Notes: generated from the sequence alone by a model not told the origin. A stretch of DNA of 64,000 bases from Eulemur rufifrons (GCF_041146395.1 NC_090989.1:284939343-285003342); one strand, 5' to 3'. Shown: positions 1 to 12,680, counted from the first letter of the stretch. Numbers and translations are program-made.

Positions 1-2617
1 CTCATCAACTCGCACGCCGACGTCAACGCCGTGGACGACCTGGGTATGTCCCAGCCGGTGGCCCAGCCTGCGGGGCGGGACACGGCCGCCGCCCGGTGTG
101 CCACAACCCACCTCTCTCTGCTTCCCTGCGCAGGCAAGTCGGCGCTGCACTGGGCCGCCGCCGTGAACAACGTGGACGCCGCCGTCGTGCTCCTGAAGAA
201 CGGGGCCAACAAGGACATGCAGAACAACAAGGTGGGCGGGCCGGGCGGGGTGCACAGGGCGGGGGGGGGGTCACTGGCCCACGGGTCGCGGGGTGGGTCA
301 CTGGCCCACGGGTCGCAGGGAGGATCCCGCGGCGCCTCGTTAGGGCCCCTCCCTTCCTGTGCTTACGAGGCCTCCCGCGTGCAGGGCTGGCTGCCGGGGT
401 GCTGGGCTCCCCACACGCACCCCATACCCACCCCACGCCCACCCCACGCCCACCGGGCCCCCTGCGTTCACGGCCAGGGTCTCTCTCCTGCCTGGGTGAG
501 GGACGTGGCAGGCATTGGGCACCAGGGGGCAGTGGTGGACCCAGGCCCGCCAAGTCCGCGGTGCCAGCGGCCTGACGGGGGCCAGAGGGGGCGGACGGAG
601 CCCAGGAACGTGGAGGGTTTGGGCGCAGGGCGTCCAGGCTGCTGGGGACGCTCCTCACTCCCCCCTCAGCAGCCTCACGGACACAAGCGGTGCGTCCACA
701 GTACAGAAGAGAACCAGGAAAGAGAGTGGACCCCGGGGGGCTTGGTGACCGTCCAGACAGGGAGCTCCTTCCCTGGTGCTGAGCTACGATCCGGGGATCC
801 CCAGGCCCCTGAAACGGCTACAGTGTCTTTTTGTTTGCATTTTCAGGGAGAGAGGGAAGAGGGTCAGTTTGTGAGGTTTTTAATGGGGCGTATGACTCTC
901 CCCACCTTAGAGTCCTACTGATTTAGAATAGGAGATCGCACAGCCCACCTCGGGGAGGGCTTTAGGGGATGCGTTTAAGGCTGTAGTCTTGAGGGTGAAC
1001 CAGGCTAGGTAACTGTGGGACGCTGGGCTAGGGTCACGATGAGCTTCTTGCCTCTGTGGGGAGCTCGGAGTCAAACCGCTGCTTCCTCTGGCAACAGCAT
1101 TGGGAGGGTCCCCAGGGCCCCCCTCACCTGCCCCATGCCCGTGTCCCCAGGAGGAGACGCCCCTGTTCCTGGCCGCCCGAGAGGGCAGCTATGAGACTGC
1201 CAAGGTGCTGCTGGACCACTTTGCCAACCGGGACATCACGGACCACATGGACCGCCTGCCGCGGGACATTGCGCAGGAGCGCATGCACCACGACATCGTG
1301 AGGCTGCTGGACGAGTACAACCTGGTGCGCAGCCCCCAGCTGCACGGCGCCACCCTGGGGGGCACACCCACCCTGTCGCCCCCGCTCTGCTCGCCCAACG
1401 GCTATCTGGGCAACCTCAAGCCAGCCGTGCAGGGCAAGAAGGCCCGCAAGCCCAGCACCAAAGGCCTGGCCTGTGGCAGCAAGGAGGCCAAGGACCTCAA
1501 GGCACGGAGGAAGAAGTCCCAGGACGGCAAGGGCTGCCTGCTGGACAGCTCCAGCCTGCTGTCGCCTGTGGACTCCCTCGAGTCACCCCACGGCTACTTG
1601 TCGGACGTGGCCTCGCCGCCCCTCCTGCCCTCCCCGTTCCAGCAGTCTCCGTCCATGCCTCTCAGCCACCTGCCTGGCATGCCCGACACCCACCTGGGCC
1701 TCGGCCACCTGAACGTGGCAGCCAAGCCCGAGATGGCAGCGCTGGGCGGTGGTGGCCGGGTGGCCTTTGAGGCTGGTCCCCCGCGCCTCTCCCACCTGCC
1801 TGTGGCCTCCAGCACCGGCACGGTCCTGGGCTCCGGCGGCGGTGGGGGAGCCATGAATTTCGGCGTGGGCGGGGCCGCCAGCTTGAACGGCCAGTGTGAG
1901 TGGCTGTCCCGGCTGCAGAGCGGCATGGTGCCGAACCAGTACAACCCGCTGCGAGGGAACGTGGCGCCGGGCACCCTGAGCACGCCGGCCCCGGCCCTCC
2001 AGCACGGCATGGTGGGCCCGCTGCACGGCAGCCTGGCTGCCAGCACCCTGTCCCAGATGATGAGCTACCAGGGCCTGCCCAACACGCGGCTGGCCACCCA
2101 GCCTCACCTGGGGCAGACCCAGCAGGTGCAGCAGGTGCAGCAGCAGAACTTACAGATGCAGCAGCAGAACCTGCCGCCGCCCAACATCCAGCAACAGCAA
2201 AACCTGCAGACGCCACAGCCGCCACTCGGCGTGAGCTCAGCAGCCGGTGGCCACCTGGGCCGGAGCTTCCTGGGCGGGGAGCCCAGCCAGGCGGACGTGC
2301 AGCCGCTGGGCCCCAGCAGCCTGACAGTGCACACCGTCCTGCCCCCCTCACTGCCGTCCTCGCTGGCCCCGCCCATGACCACGGCGCAGTTTCTGACACC
2401 GCCCTCACAGCACAGCTACTCCTCGCCTGTGGACAACACCCCCGGCCACCAGCTGCAGGTGCCCGAGCACCCCTTCCTCACCCCGTCCCCGGAGTCCCCC
2501 GACCAGTGGTCCAGCTCGTCCCCGCATTCCAACGTCTCCGACTGGTCTGAGGGCGTGTCCAGCCCGCCCACCAGCATGCCCTCGCAGGTCGCCCACATTC
2601 CGGAGGCCTTCAAGTAA
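1..2617 (+). CDS. NOTCH1: NOTCH1 C-terminal part (ankyrin end, TAD, PEST)
   Basis: This is the 3' end of the Notch1 receptor gene; the 5' part lies outside the window. Exons are 1-43, 134-231 and 1151-2617, each with GT/AG borders, and they join in frame to 535 residues ending at TAA 2615-2617. The first two exons and the start of the third encode the last ankyrin repeats ([42 protein letters not shown]), which contact CSL and Mastermind in the nuclear complex. Next come basic clusters (KKARKP, KARRKKS), a proline/serine-rich transactivation region, a glutamine-rich OPA stretch near 2115-2220, and the PEST tail. The FBXW7 phosphodegron LTPSPE is at 2477-2494, followed by the [16 protein letters not shown] motif. 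The near-identity to mammalian NOTCH1, down to the terminal EAFK, makes the call secure. Confidence 0.98.
268..321 (+). repeat. 27-bp tandem duplication in a NOTCH1 intron
   Basis: The unit beginning gggtcactggcccacgggtc occurs twice in a row with a 27-bp period (268 and 295), just after a run of ten G. Further on, near 427-455, short CCACGCCCACC-type units repeat. Both lie in the intron 232-1150. Confidence 0.75.
518..532 (+). promoter_or_regulatory. Candidate CTCF core motif in the last NOTCH1 intron
   Basis: GCACCAGGGGGCAG matches the CTCF core CCASYAGRKGGCRS at 13 of 14 positions. This is a single motif match with no binding data. Confidence 0.35.
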
Positions 2618-2864
2618 ACAGCCGGCGCCCCGCGGGACCCGGCTTCCTTTCCCAAGCCCTGCCGGGCGTCTGCGTGCGCCGCGGCCGACCAAGGGAGCCT
2701 TTTTTTAAAAAACATGTTTTTATACAAAATAAGAGAACAAGGACTTAAATTTTTTTTTTTTAGTATTTATTTATGTACTTTTATTTTACTCAGAAACACT
2801 GCCTTTTTATTTATATGTACTATTTTCTATGGTTCCAGGTAGAAACTTTTATCTGTTCCAAGAA

Positions 2865-2870
2865 AATAAA
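2865..2870 (+). terminator. NOTCH1: NOTCH1 proximal poly(A) signal
   Basis: Canonical AATAAA about 250 nt after the stop codon. If used, it would remove both arms of the UTR inverted repeat while keeping the miR-34 seed site at 2797-2803. Use is inferred, not shown. Confidence 0.4.
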
Positions 2871-2932
2871 CTAGTTCTCAGATTCATGATTTTTCTACTT
2901 AGGATAAAGATTCTTACGTGTTTGTAAAATAT

Positions 2933-3343
2933 AAACAAAGATTCATGATTTATAAATGCCATTTATTTATTGATTTCTTATTTTCATAATCCAAAAAGAA
3001 ACGATGGTGGAGAAGGGAGGTCTGAACAAGCATCGTCCAAAAAGCTCCCGGCGCCCGGCCTGCGGCCCTCTCCCCAGGTGCTGCCCGCCCTGCGCGGCCG
3101 GTCCCCTCCGCCAGCCAGCGTCACCTGCATTCTTTGAGAAGATGCATCTAGAGACAGACAAAGAACAGATCCACACTTCCGCATGTGGATTATTTGTATC
3201 TAAAATAGGAAGCTTAAGTAAAATGATGTGGATTAGATGTTTTGGTGTTTTTCTAAGGATGTTTTTAAAGCATGTTTTTTACAATGTGCTCTTGGTGTAC
3301 CGCCAAGACCACATTCCATGGTACAGGTCATGAATCTTTGTTT
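2933..3343 (+). repeat. Long-range inverted repeat in NOTCH1 3' UTR
   Basis: The 16 bases at 2933-2948 (aaacaaagattcatga) are the perfect reverse complement of 3328-3343 (tcatgaatctttgttt). The loop is about 380 nt. In the mRNA the arms could pair, and they flank an ATTTA-rich segment. Confidence 0.7.
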
Positions 3344-4276
3344 CAGGTTCAGTATTGCGTGGTTACCCATTGGTCTTGCAAGCCTCGTTCCCTCCAGAAC
3401 CACTCCAGTGCCCCCTTCATGTTTAAGCACCGTGTGTAGAAACAGGTCAGACGTGGACCCACGGCGCCCGCCTGGGATGCCCGTGGAGGAATCCTGCCCT
3501 CTTCCGCGGACGGCTCTGCCTGGGCCGTGTCCCTTGGGGGCCTCAGCATCTCGACCTGGACGGCATCTTGCAAGTTCAGCAGGAGATGGACTGTCACGGC
3601 CTGGGCCCCGGCTCCCGGGACCTGACCGCTGTTGGCTACTGTTGTTACAGGAGACGTCCCAGAGCAGCGTGCAAGAGGCTCTGGAAAGCCGTGGGCCATG
3701 TCCCCTGGTCTCCCAGCGGCCCTGCCGGCTGCGGGTGGGGGAGGTGGGGAGCCTGCTCTCAGGCCACCCTCCAGACTGGGGGTGCTGGCCCAGGGGAGGG
3801 GCAGATCCTTGCGATATCAAGTATAAGCCTGTGGCAAAGTAAATGTCTGTAAATACATTTTTAAAAGTGGATTTTGTTTAAAAAATCTAAATGAACATGT
3901 CTGTCGTGTGTCATGCTGATGAGGGATGTCAGAACACGGCTCAGCTCTGTGCGCCCCGGCCCTGCGGCCCAGTGGCTGCAGCAGCACTCCTAGGGGCACA
4001 GGCCGGGCTCTGCCACCGCCGGCCACGTGCACAGGGGGTGCTGGGGGCAGCACCCCCCTCCTCAGGGCAGCGTCTCCCGTCTTGTAGGGGTGATCGATGT
4101 GCCGTCCCTGGTGGGCATGACCAGACACATCCTAAGGTATTGATTCTTACTGTGTTTTATAAAATAGAGTGTAGTTTACAGAAAAAGGAAACTTTTTAAA
4201 AAAAGTTATCTACATGTGAAACTGTAGATAATGAAAATGATGTATTTTTTTTCATCTTTTTTGTTAACTGATTTGC

Positions 4277-4282
4277 AATAAA
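4277..4282 (+). terminator. NOTCH1: NOTCH1 distal poly(A) signal
   Basis: Canonical AATAAA set in a T-rich context (ttcatcttttttgttaac upstream). It fits the known end of the roughly 1.65 kb mammalian NOTCH1 3' UTR. Cleavage would fall near 4295-4305. Confidence 0.85.
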
Positions 4283-4300
4283 AATGATGGTCATTCAGAT

Positions 4301-5880
4301 TTTGCTAAAGCTCGGCTGTTGCCTTCGGCTCCCTTTCTGGGAGGGACGGAGGGAGGGACGTCCTGCCCAGGTGGCGGGGCTTTGGGCCCCTTCTGATGGG
4401 AGTGACGGAGAGGCTGCCCAGGCCTGGCCCATGGAGGTGTCAGGGACGACACTGTCCCCAGAAGTTCCACGAGTGTCTGCAGCCTGCCTGGGCCAGGCCC
4501 TGTGAAGGGAAGTGGGGACACAGCAGTGGGGAAGGGGGCTTGCAGCCTCATCTGAGGGAACTCATTTTCTGGGGTGACACAGCTCGGGACACCCGGGAAT
4601 GAGTCTGGCCCTCCTGGCAGCTCAGGGCTGTTACGTCCCTGTGGGCCACAGAGGGGTGAAGGCCCCACCTACTCTGGGGGCGGCCCACAGGGAGCCCTGG
4701 GCAGGCTAGGGGTGTGTAGGGAGTCTTCAAGGCAGTGTCCAGGCCCCTCGGTGGGCTGGAGACCACAGTTAGGAATGCAGCCCCCAGCAGGAGGGGAAGG
4801 GAGCCATGGAAACATCTGATCAGGGCAGCACGGGGCATGGTGTAGTGAGTCTGGAAATTTCCATGGGCCGAAGGGGGCAGACCAAGGCAGACGCAGTGTG
4901 GTCCTATGGCCGTGCACCTGGGAGTCCAGGCCCCAGCAGAGCTGCCAGCCCAGCGCAAGTGTGGGCCTCTCGGCCTGGCCCCACCCCACCAGGGCAGGCC
5001 ACTGGCTTCAAGCCAGAGTGATGGGGAGTCTGAGGTCCCCTCTCAGCTGCAGAGTGCCACCTGCCCAGGCCTGGCCTATCCAAGGACAAATGTGACCCCA
5101 AGACTCCCCCACCACGTGCGGGTACTCCGCTTCTGCCAGGCATAGTGCTGGTGCCACGACACGTGGGTCACAGAGATTGCCGCATGGAGGGGCCACACTC
5201 AGGTTATGGTGAGTGGCCTGACTGGCCTTCAAGGGGGCTGGACTCAGCCTGGATCCTGCCCAAAGAACTCCCAGCACCGAGCCCCACTGCCAGGTCAGGT
5301 GCGAGGCCAGGAGAAGCGAACACAAACCTCAGTCCCTGTGTCCGCACGTTCTCTGCAGCAGCACCCACAACAGCCAGAAACGCAGGGGCCAGCCGACGGG
5401 GTCCGTGCACACCGTGACGGTGCATGTTGGGCAGCCACACGTCCTGCGCGTGTCTCTGAGTGTGCTTCTGGATGAGCTCAACGTTGAAACGCACAGACTG
5501 AGTGCAGCGGCTGCGCTCCCTGTGGGGGTGGCTCAGCCCGTCCACTGACGGCCTGAACAACCAAAAGGCCAAACGCGGGAGAACTCCCGCCTGCCTGCCT
5601 GAGTGGGGACACTGGCCTTTTCCTGCCTCTCCTCCCGGACTGAAACCTCGGCTCTTCTCGGGCCTCACACCGCGCCTCACACCGCCAGGTCCCGGCTTGC
5701 GGACGGCAGACCACGGACTTGTTGGCCCCCCAGTCACAGGAGCCAACACCCCGCGACAATCTCTCTCTGCATCCACCCGTCCCGTGTTGACCGACACACG
5801 TGTGGACTGTTACTCTGCCACGGAAAGGAGGCAGCACTGACAAGCACCCCAGCAGGACACACTTGGGAACACGCTCAGTG
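4301..5880. other. Intergenic DNA, nothing recognised
   Basis: GC-rich, CpG-poor sequence downstream of NOTCH1. All open frames are short and show no family resemblance. I see no RNA gene and no clear repeat. Confidence 0.5.
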
Positions 5881-5884
5881 ACAA

Positions 5885-6180
5885 AAGCCAGACACGAAAG
5901 GCCACGTGATGTGTGATTCCATTCGTAGGAAAAGTCTGCAGTAATCAAACCCACAGGGACAGAGAGCAGATTGGTGGTTTCCTGGGCAGGGGAATACAGA
6001 GTGACTGCTTAGCAGCTGTGGGGTTCTACTTGGAATGGTGGAATATTCTGGAACTAGGGAGAGGTGGTGGTTGCACAGCACCACAGATGCACTAAATGCC
6101 ACTTAATTGGACACTTTGAAGTGGTTAATTTTATGTTCTGTGACTCTCACCTCAATACATTATTCTCAAAATGAAAGAAA
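5885..6180 (+). mobile_element. L1M-type LINE 3' end
   Basis: The sequence follows the 3' UTR of old L1M elements: a segment with wggtttcctgggcagggg-type text, then tgcactaaatgccacttaat, then a segment ending ttctgtgactctcacctcaa and an A-rich tail near 6155-6180. Only the last roughly 300 bases survive, as expected for a 5'-truncated copy. The subfamily is not assigned. Confidence 0.75.
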
Positions 6181-6750
6181 GGACTTCCAGCAGTGTCTGA
6201 ACTTCCATGAGGTTCGGGCCCACAGATGCAGCAGGATGGGGCTCGTGGGGACCCCCTGGTCTTCAGGAGAACGTCTCTGCTCCCCAAGTCAGTGGGGCCC
6301 CCGAGAGCCAGGAGGAAGCCTACAGAGGAGCAAGGGGTCTCTGGTGTTTAAACTGGGCGAGCTGAAAATCGGGCCCTGCCCCGGTCCCAGCAGAACCGTC
6401 GCGAGGATTAAATGCAAAGCAGACGCAAACCACTCCTTCCAGAAGCAGTGAGCGTCCAGCCTGCGCCCACCACGGCGGGCACCTTGTCCTCCAGGCCCCC
6501 TCCCATAGTGACTCGGGCCCCTGGCGCGGTGGGGGGCACAGCAGCCCAAAAGGAGGCCCGAGATGTGCCTGTTTGTCCCCAGGTCCTACACCTGCTCCAG
6601 CTCTAACTGGACGATGCAGCCCGAGCCAGCTGCTCTGCCAGCCTCCACCTGGGAGCAACTCCTGCCCGGCCACCTGCGGACTCCCAGGAGGACACAGCCC
6701 TCCACGCCCTTCCCTGGGAGCTAAACTCAGCCAAGATACCCCTGGATTGT
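6181..6750. other. Intergenic DNA, nothing recognised
   Basis: No coding, RNA or repeat signal that I can support between the L1 tail and the MaLR LTR. Confidence 0.4.
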
Positions 6751-6754
6751 GGAA

Positions 6755-7110
6755 TCTATTTTGGCTGAACTGTGTCCCCCCAAATTCTTATGTTGAAGCC
6801 CTAATCCCCACGACCTCAGAATGTGACTGTATTTGGAGACAAGGCCTTTATAGGGGTCACTGAAGTAAAATGAGCTCATGAGGGTGGACCCTGATGCAAC
6901 AGGACTGGTGTCCCTGCGGGAAGTGGAGAGTAGGACGCAGATGGGTACAGTGGGAGGGCCACGTCACCACGGAGACTCAGGGAGAAGACAGCATCTGCAA
7001 GCCAGGGACAGAGGCCTCAGAAGGAGCCAACCCTGTTCTGGGACCGAGAGAGAATCCATTTCTCTCGCTGAAGTCCCCAGTCTGCGGTGCTTTGTTACGG
7101 CGGCTGAGCA
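6755..7110 (+). mobile_element. MaLR (MLT1/MST-type) LTR fossil
   Basis: Landmarks of a mammalian MaLR LTR appear in order: gaactgtgtccccccaaatt, cttatgttgaagccctaatc, gaatgtgactgtatttggag, ggtggaccctgatgcaacag and gactggtgtcc, then a terminal tgctttgttacggcggctga. The 3' half is degraded. No internal retroviral coding sequence adjoins it, so it is probably a solo LTR. Confidence 0.75.
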
Positions 7111-7389
7111 AACTCACCCAGGTCCAGGTTACCCCTTGGGTGCCCAAGGCCTCTGCCAGGGCCACAACCCCAGCAGAACCACCAGCAGGTCCAGACATCG
7201 CTGCTGGCTCCCAGGCACTGTCCCTTCCTCGGGGGTCACACCCCTGGGACCTGTCAGCTTGCAGCTTTCCATACTCAAGACACAGGGCGTCGACACAAGA
7301 GTTGGCCCCGCCCTGCGGCCTCCTTCCTTCACGGCTGCTGGTGCGACTCGGGGAGGAGGACAAGCTTCCTTCGCCGCCTCAGGACGCTT

Positions 7390-7670
7390 TAGAGCAGCTC
7401 TGTCCAACAGAAAGACAATCGAAGCCAAGCATGTAGTTCTAAATACTTCAGTAGCCACGTCAAAGAGGCAAGCAAGACACATGTGAAGCTTATTTTAATA
7501 ACACATCTTAGTTAATCCAATATACAACAATATGGGTCATTTCAACACGTAACCAATATAAATATTTAATGAGATATTTTACATTGTTTTGGGTTTTTCT
7601 GGACTGTGTCTTTGAAATCCAGTGTGCGTTTCACGCTCACGGCATATCTCGGTGTTTTCGGAGGTCAGTG
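7390..7670 (+). mobile_element. Small non-autonomous hAT-like element
   Basis: The segment starts with ctctgtccaacagaaagaca and runs through tagccacgtcaaagaggcaa, an AT-rich middle and tctttgaaatccagtgtgcg. This is the layout of the common mammalian hAT-type element that begins CTGTCCAATAGAA. The far terminal repeat is missing or diverged. The family name is not assigned. Confidence 0.55.
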
Positions 7671-9368
7671 ACCGCATGAAGCTTGAGGCTACCATGTTGG
7701 AGAATGCAGGTTTAGACCTCAAACGAATGTCAAGGTGACCTCCAGGCACCTCCGTCTCTAGCGCAGGAAAACACAAGGCACATCATGGCGTGCGTCTGGC
7801 CCCGCGTTGTTGGCAGAGCAGGAAGGCGCCTGCAGGGCACAACACCAGAGCCCACAGGTTAGGCCCCGGCAGGGCTGCCTGGAGCAAGAGGGGAGGGCCG
7901 TAGCCCTCGGGCTGCTCAAAGGGCCAATCGCCCACTGCTGCCTTCACCCACGGCCTCGCTTCCAGAAACCGTCCGCGGAACTAGACTGTGCACCCAGTGG
8001 TGGAGCCGATTCTCATTCTACGTGGTTCCTCATCTCACTGTGGACCAACTGTGGCCCGGTCCAATCCACAAACCACCTGAGGAGCTCTGCAGGAGCCATG
8101 GGGCCGCCACACGGACCAAAGAGGGAGAGCTCCACATGTGGCTTCCCAGGGACTGCCCCCAACAGAGGTCCTTGGCAAAACACCAATATGTTATTCTACA
8201 AAACTAATTTGAAATGAAACCTAAACAGTGTGATCCAGCTCGGTCGCTAGGCGACTGTATCCCAAACAGTGACTGGTGGAGGTGCATGGGTTTGGGAAGC
8301 CCTGGGTCTGGGAGAAACAGGGTCTCCACTGCAGGACTTCTCAGGCCCTGAGGACCCGTGTGTAGCAGGGGTCTCTGGTGTGTGCAGCGTTTCCCAGATG
8401 GACCTATCCTCGGTTTGCAGCCAGAGGCGCAGGGCCGGCGGAACCCATTGTGGGAAACGCTGTTCCCTGCATCTGCACTGTGAAGACGGCTTGAGTGGTG
8501 CCACACAGTCCACCCTGATGCAATTCCTGAGTTCTGTTTTGTGTTTTCACCTTCCACGTGGCAGCTGTGGGACCGGAGGTCCCTGCACATCGGTGTCCCT
8601 GTGGGCAGAGCGGGACCTTTCCGGGCCCGGCAGCAGCCCCGCAACAGGTGCCACCACCACACACTCCGACGGAGAAACCGGGCTTCAGGGGTTGCGAGTC
8701 TGCGCTACTAGAGCTCTGCTCGGGCACAAGGGGCGCCCCGTGAGAAGGGCCTCCGACACAGATTTTCGGTGTTCTTTACACAACCTTAAACTTGTGGATT
8801 GTTCCTATTTCTAAAAAAAAAAAACCCACCTTATAAAAGTATGTAACCTTAAGTAACTCACTTATTCTCTACCAACCTGTTTCCTTACTGGGAAGAAAAA
8901 GGATACTGACCTGGAGCAACATCCTCCCCGGCCACCCCTGGCCAGGCTGCTGCTCACCAGTGGCACCCGCGGAGGTCAGATAAAACAGAATCTAGATCCT
9001 CTATGTTACAAAGCAGCACAGCGGTGGGGTTAAATCACAGAGCACAGAGCTTGAAAAGGAAACATTCTCTGTTATTCCAATATATTCAACTGCAGGAACA
9101 TTTCCGGAGCACCTGCTGTCTTCAGTAAACCCTGCCGCCCCAGAAGTGCAGAGGTGGATCATCGCCCGAGGAAGGCTGCAGTCTGGGGGTGACGGGGGAG
9201 CCAACACCTTCCTCTGGGTACAGCGGAGCCGGATCCAGAAGCAGCCCTAGGGCCCCTGATGCAGGCGCCCACAGCTGCCCTGGGCGGCCCAGCCGGACAA
9301 CGCGCGGCAGCTCTCTGCCTCCCCCTAGTGGCAGCACCCCGCGTGTGCCCCTTTGGCAATCCCTGGCC
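7671..9368. other. Intergenic DNA, nothing firm
   Basis: No gene is supported. A 12-base A run near 8814 may mark a decayed retroposon tail. The last 8 bases (9361-9368, ccctggcc) form the left target duplication of the hAT element that follows. Confidence 0.4.
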
Positions 9369-9808
9369 CAGGGGTGGGGAACAGGTGGCCTTACTGTGGT
9401 CTTCTAGGTCCATGAGGCCTGAATCCAAATTTTACAGAAAAAATACTTTTATTTTTATTAATACATTTTTGTCTTTTATATTTTTGTTTTTAAAATGAAT
9501 GTATTTAAAATACCAAAGAATAAAATAAGTTTCAACAAAATAATCCTCCCAGAGTGACTGGCACAATGAACGTCAGCAGCCATGAGGGTACACTGACGGC
9601 GGCTGTGCGCATGGTTTGGTTCTAACTTCCGCGCCCTGACTGGCGTCACTGCGCGAGACGCCGGCTGGCGAGGGTTTATGGGGGTCGAGCACGCCAGTCT
9701 GTTATCAGCTTTTGCCAAGGGTGCACTGTGTTTCTGTTTGAAGTGGAATTTGTGAATAGTTGCACAGCTCGACAGTATTTTTTAATTCTATCTGCTTAAG
9801 AGTTCAGC

Positions 9809-11470
9809 ATGTCAAAGAAGACCAAGAGAACGCTGAAGGAAGAAAACAGATTTTTAAATGAGGATAGGGAATTGCAATATTATCTTGCTCCTGTTAAAGA
9901 TGATTTGCTTGCTGTGTGATACCGCAATATCATGATTAAAGAAATTCAATGCTCATCAGCATTATAACACTCATAAGGACCACAAATATTTTAAATTAGA
10001 GGGAAAGGCACAAAAGATTGTAGTGTAGAAATTAAAAGATAAAAAGCAAAAGCAGAGACAATTCTTTCAAGCAGCAGTAAGACCTGGAAATAATGCCACT
10101 GAAGCAACTTATAAAGTAGCTTAGGTACTTGGGGAAAAAAGGGAAGCCATTCAGTGATGTAGGAACTGTGAAAGAATGCACTGTCCAAGTTGTAGAATGC
10201 TTAGACCCCAATAACGTTTCAAAGTGCAAACAACTGCCTCTTTCACGGAGAACCATAACTGATCAGCAGCATGAATTAGCCTTCAACTCAACAGCAAACT
10301 TCATGCAACACTTCATTCAGGTCATAACAAGATTTTCTTTGCTACGAAGAGTTACTTGGCTTTGGGCACTCTTGGGAACAGAAAATGGGGAATAGATACC
10401 TTCAACAACTTTCAAGATAAATGTTGTGAAGTTGGACTGAATTGGGTAAATTTAGTGAGTGTATGCATAAGCATACATTCATTGTATCTTGCACTAGCAA
10501 AAAATCTCTGTGCTAAAGCTACTATTTTAAGTGACACTTTGCAACAAGTTATAAGTATTGTTAACTGTATTGGTGCAAGTGCAACACAGCATCATCAGTT
10601 TTGAAACATGCTAAAACTGAACAATGAAGTACTCAGTGTGGATTTGCTGTATCCTTCTGAAGTGTGTTGCTATCTCAAGGACAGGTGTCGGCCAAAATTT
10701 TATCTCTGCAAGAGCAGATAGTTAAATTTTATGAAGAACATAACCAGCAATGTGAATTATTGAAAAAAGATTTTTATAGGATTGAAGTATTTGTGTGATA
10801 TGATGTCAAATCAAAATGACTTGCATATTTCTTTGCCAGGTAAAACTAAGCCTATGTATGATATGTGGCTAAAAATCCAAGCATTTTGAAAAAAGCTATC
10901 TTTTTCAAAATACTTCTTCTTCAAAAGGAAATTTCGGATGAACATTTTCCCCAGTTAGCAAAGGTTATTGATGAGCAGGATGATATATGCGAATCATGTG
11001 AAGAATACACAGCTGTTACAGCACTATTAATATTAATTGGAGAATACAATGAAAGGTTCACTGACTTTGAGAATCATGACATCACACCCAAATTAGCATT
11101 TCAGCCTCACCCAGTTGATATCTCCAAGGCACCTAAAGAACTACAGATGGAATTGATTGAGCTCTCAATAGATGGTATTTTAAAGTCATTGTTTGATGCT
11201 AAGAAAGATCCAAATATGGAAAAATGCAGTGGAATACTCACACCTCCAGCAACATGCCTGAAAATGCTTTCTTGCTTTTCAGCCACTGAGTGCTGCGAAT
11301 CTACATTCTCCTAACTCAGAACAAGAAGCCCTTAAGGTCACAGATGACTGATACCCATCTAGAGGATCAAACTGCGGACTTCCGTGCTACAACCAAATAT
11401 TCAAATGCTTTCCAACAAAAAGTTGACACAACAAAGTCATTAAAAGGTCAGTTAACTTTAAAATTAACAA
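9809..11470 (+). pseudogene. hAT (Charlie-type) transposase remnant
   Basis: The reading begins at ATG 9809 (MSKKTKRTLKEENRFLNE), which resembles the N-terminus next to the BED-finger region of Charlie transposases. It stops at about 9917 and resumes in other frames. Near 10129-10300 is KPFSDVGTVKECTVQVVE and LPLSRRTI, the conserved block before the catalytic core. A 149-codon open piece (10865-11314) holds ELQMELIELSIDGILKSL and the hAT C-terminal dimerisation region (LKMLSCFSATECCESTFS). Several frameshifts and stops show that no complete protein can be made. Related sequence survives as host genes (GTF2IRD2, EPM2AIP1, ZBED5), but nothing here suggests domestication. Confidence 0.8.
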
Positions 11471-11510
11471 ATATAAATATTTTCATTTTTTGAAATTATT
11501 AAGTACATAG

Positions 11511-11879
<369 letters not shown>

Positions 11880-11974
11880 TTAAGTATATCTAATTGAAGT
11901 TTCGTGAATGCAGCCTTATTTGATTGCAGCTAAATTAATGTGGTTTCCAATATGAAAAGGTTCCCCGCCCCTGA

Positions 11975-12250
<276 letters not shown>

Positions 12251-12261
12251 TGACAGCATTG

Positions 12262-12365
12262 CCCTGCTCTGCAGGTAAGGAAGCTTAGGCTCAAAGGGGT
12301 TAAGTGACTTAGCCAAGTTTACCCATTGAAGCCAGGGTCCTGTGACTCCCAGGTCCATGTCCTCA
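12262..12365 (-). mobile_element. MIR SINE fragment
   Basis: Antisense MIR core signature: caggtaaggaagcttaggct, ggttaagtgacttagccaag, then cagggtcctgtgactcccag. Confidence 0.65.
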
Positions 12366-12680
12366 CAACCATATGGGGGGGGGGGTCCCCTCCCCTCAGA
12401 GGACTGGGAGGACCTGTAGAGCCTATGTCATCTTTCAGACGGACAAACAGATGCTCAGGGAGAAGGAGCTTGTCAGGTCACCTTGCCAAGAGTTAATGCT
12501 GTGGCCAGCCTGGCACCAGATATTGGAGCTCTTCCCAGCTACACCTGGGGCCTCTTCTCTTCCCTAGCCAGTCCCTCAGGCCTACAACTGAAATCACCAC
12601 CCAATGTTTAGGGCTCTTGCCTTCCTGTTGTGCTTGTCCACCTGACTGATGTGCGTGAGCCCCTGTGCTGTGCCGGGGGC

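Larger units (their letters stand above)
2618..4300 (+). other. NOTCH1: NOTCH1 3' UTR
   Basis: This AT-rich region follows the NOTCH1 stop and runs to the distal poly(A) signal AATAAA at 4277-4282. A proximal AATAAA at 2865-2870 could give a much shorter UTR of about 270 nt. AU-rich elements with overlapping ATTTA pentamers lie near 2764-2775 and 2961-2973. A miR-34/449 7-mer seed match, CACTGCC, is at 2797-2803; NOTCH1 is a known miR-34 target. The length of about 1.7 kb fits the human UTR. Confidence 0.9.

Noticed and set aside
31..921. 296-codon plus-strand open frame at the window start
   Set aside because: It runs through a NOTCH1 exon in frame and then through its introns; the GT/AG borders and the ankyrin protein show the true reading.
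1583..2408. Long minus-strand open frames (up to 248 codons) across the last NOTCH1 exon
   Set aside because: Shadows of a GC-rich coding exon; composition explains the lack of stops and no domain is seen.
10865..11314. 149-codon open frame as a domesticated hAT-derived gene
   Set aside because: It is only the transposase C-terminus; upstream frames are broken, and the element keeps its ends and target duplication like an ordinary dead copy.
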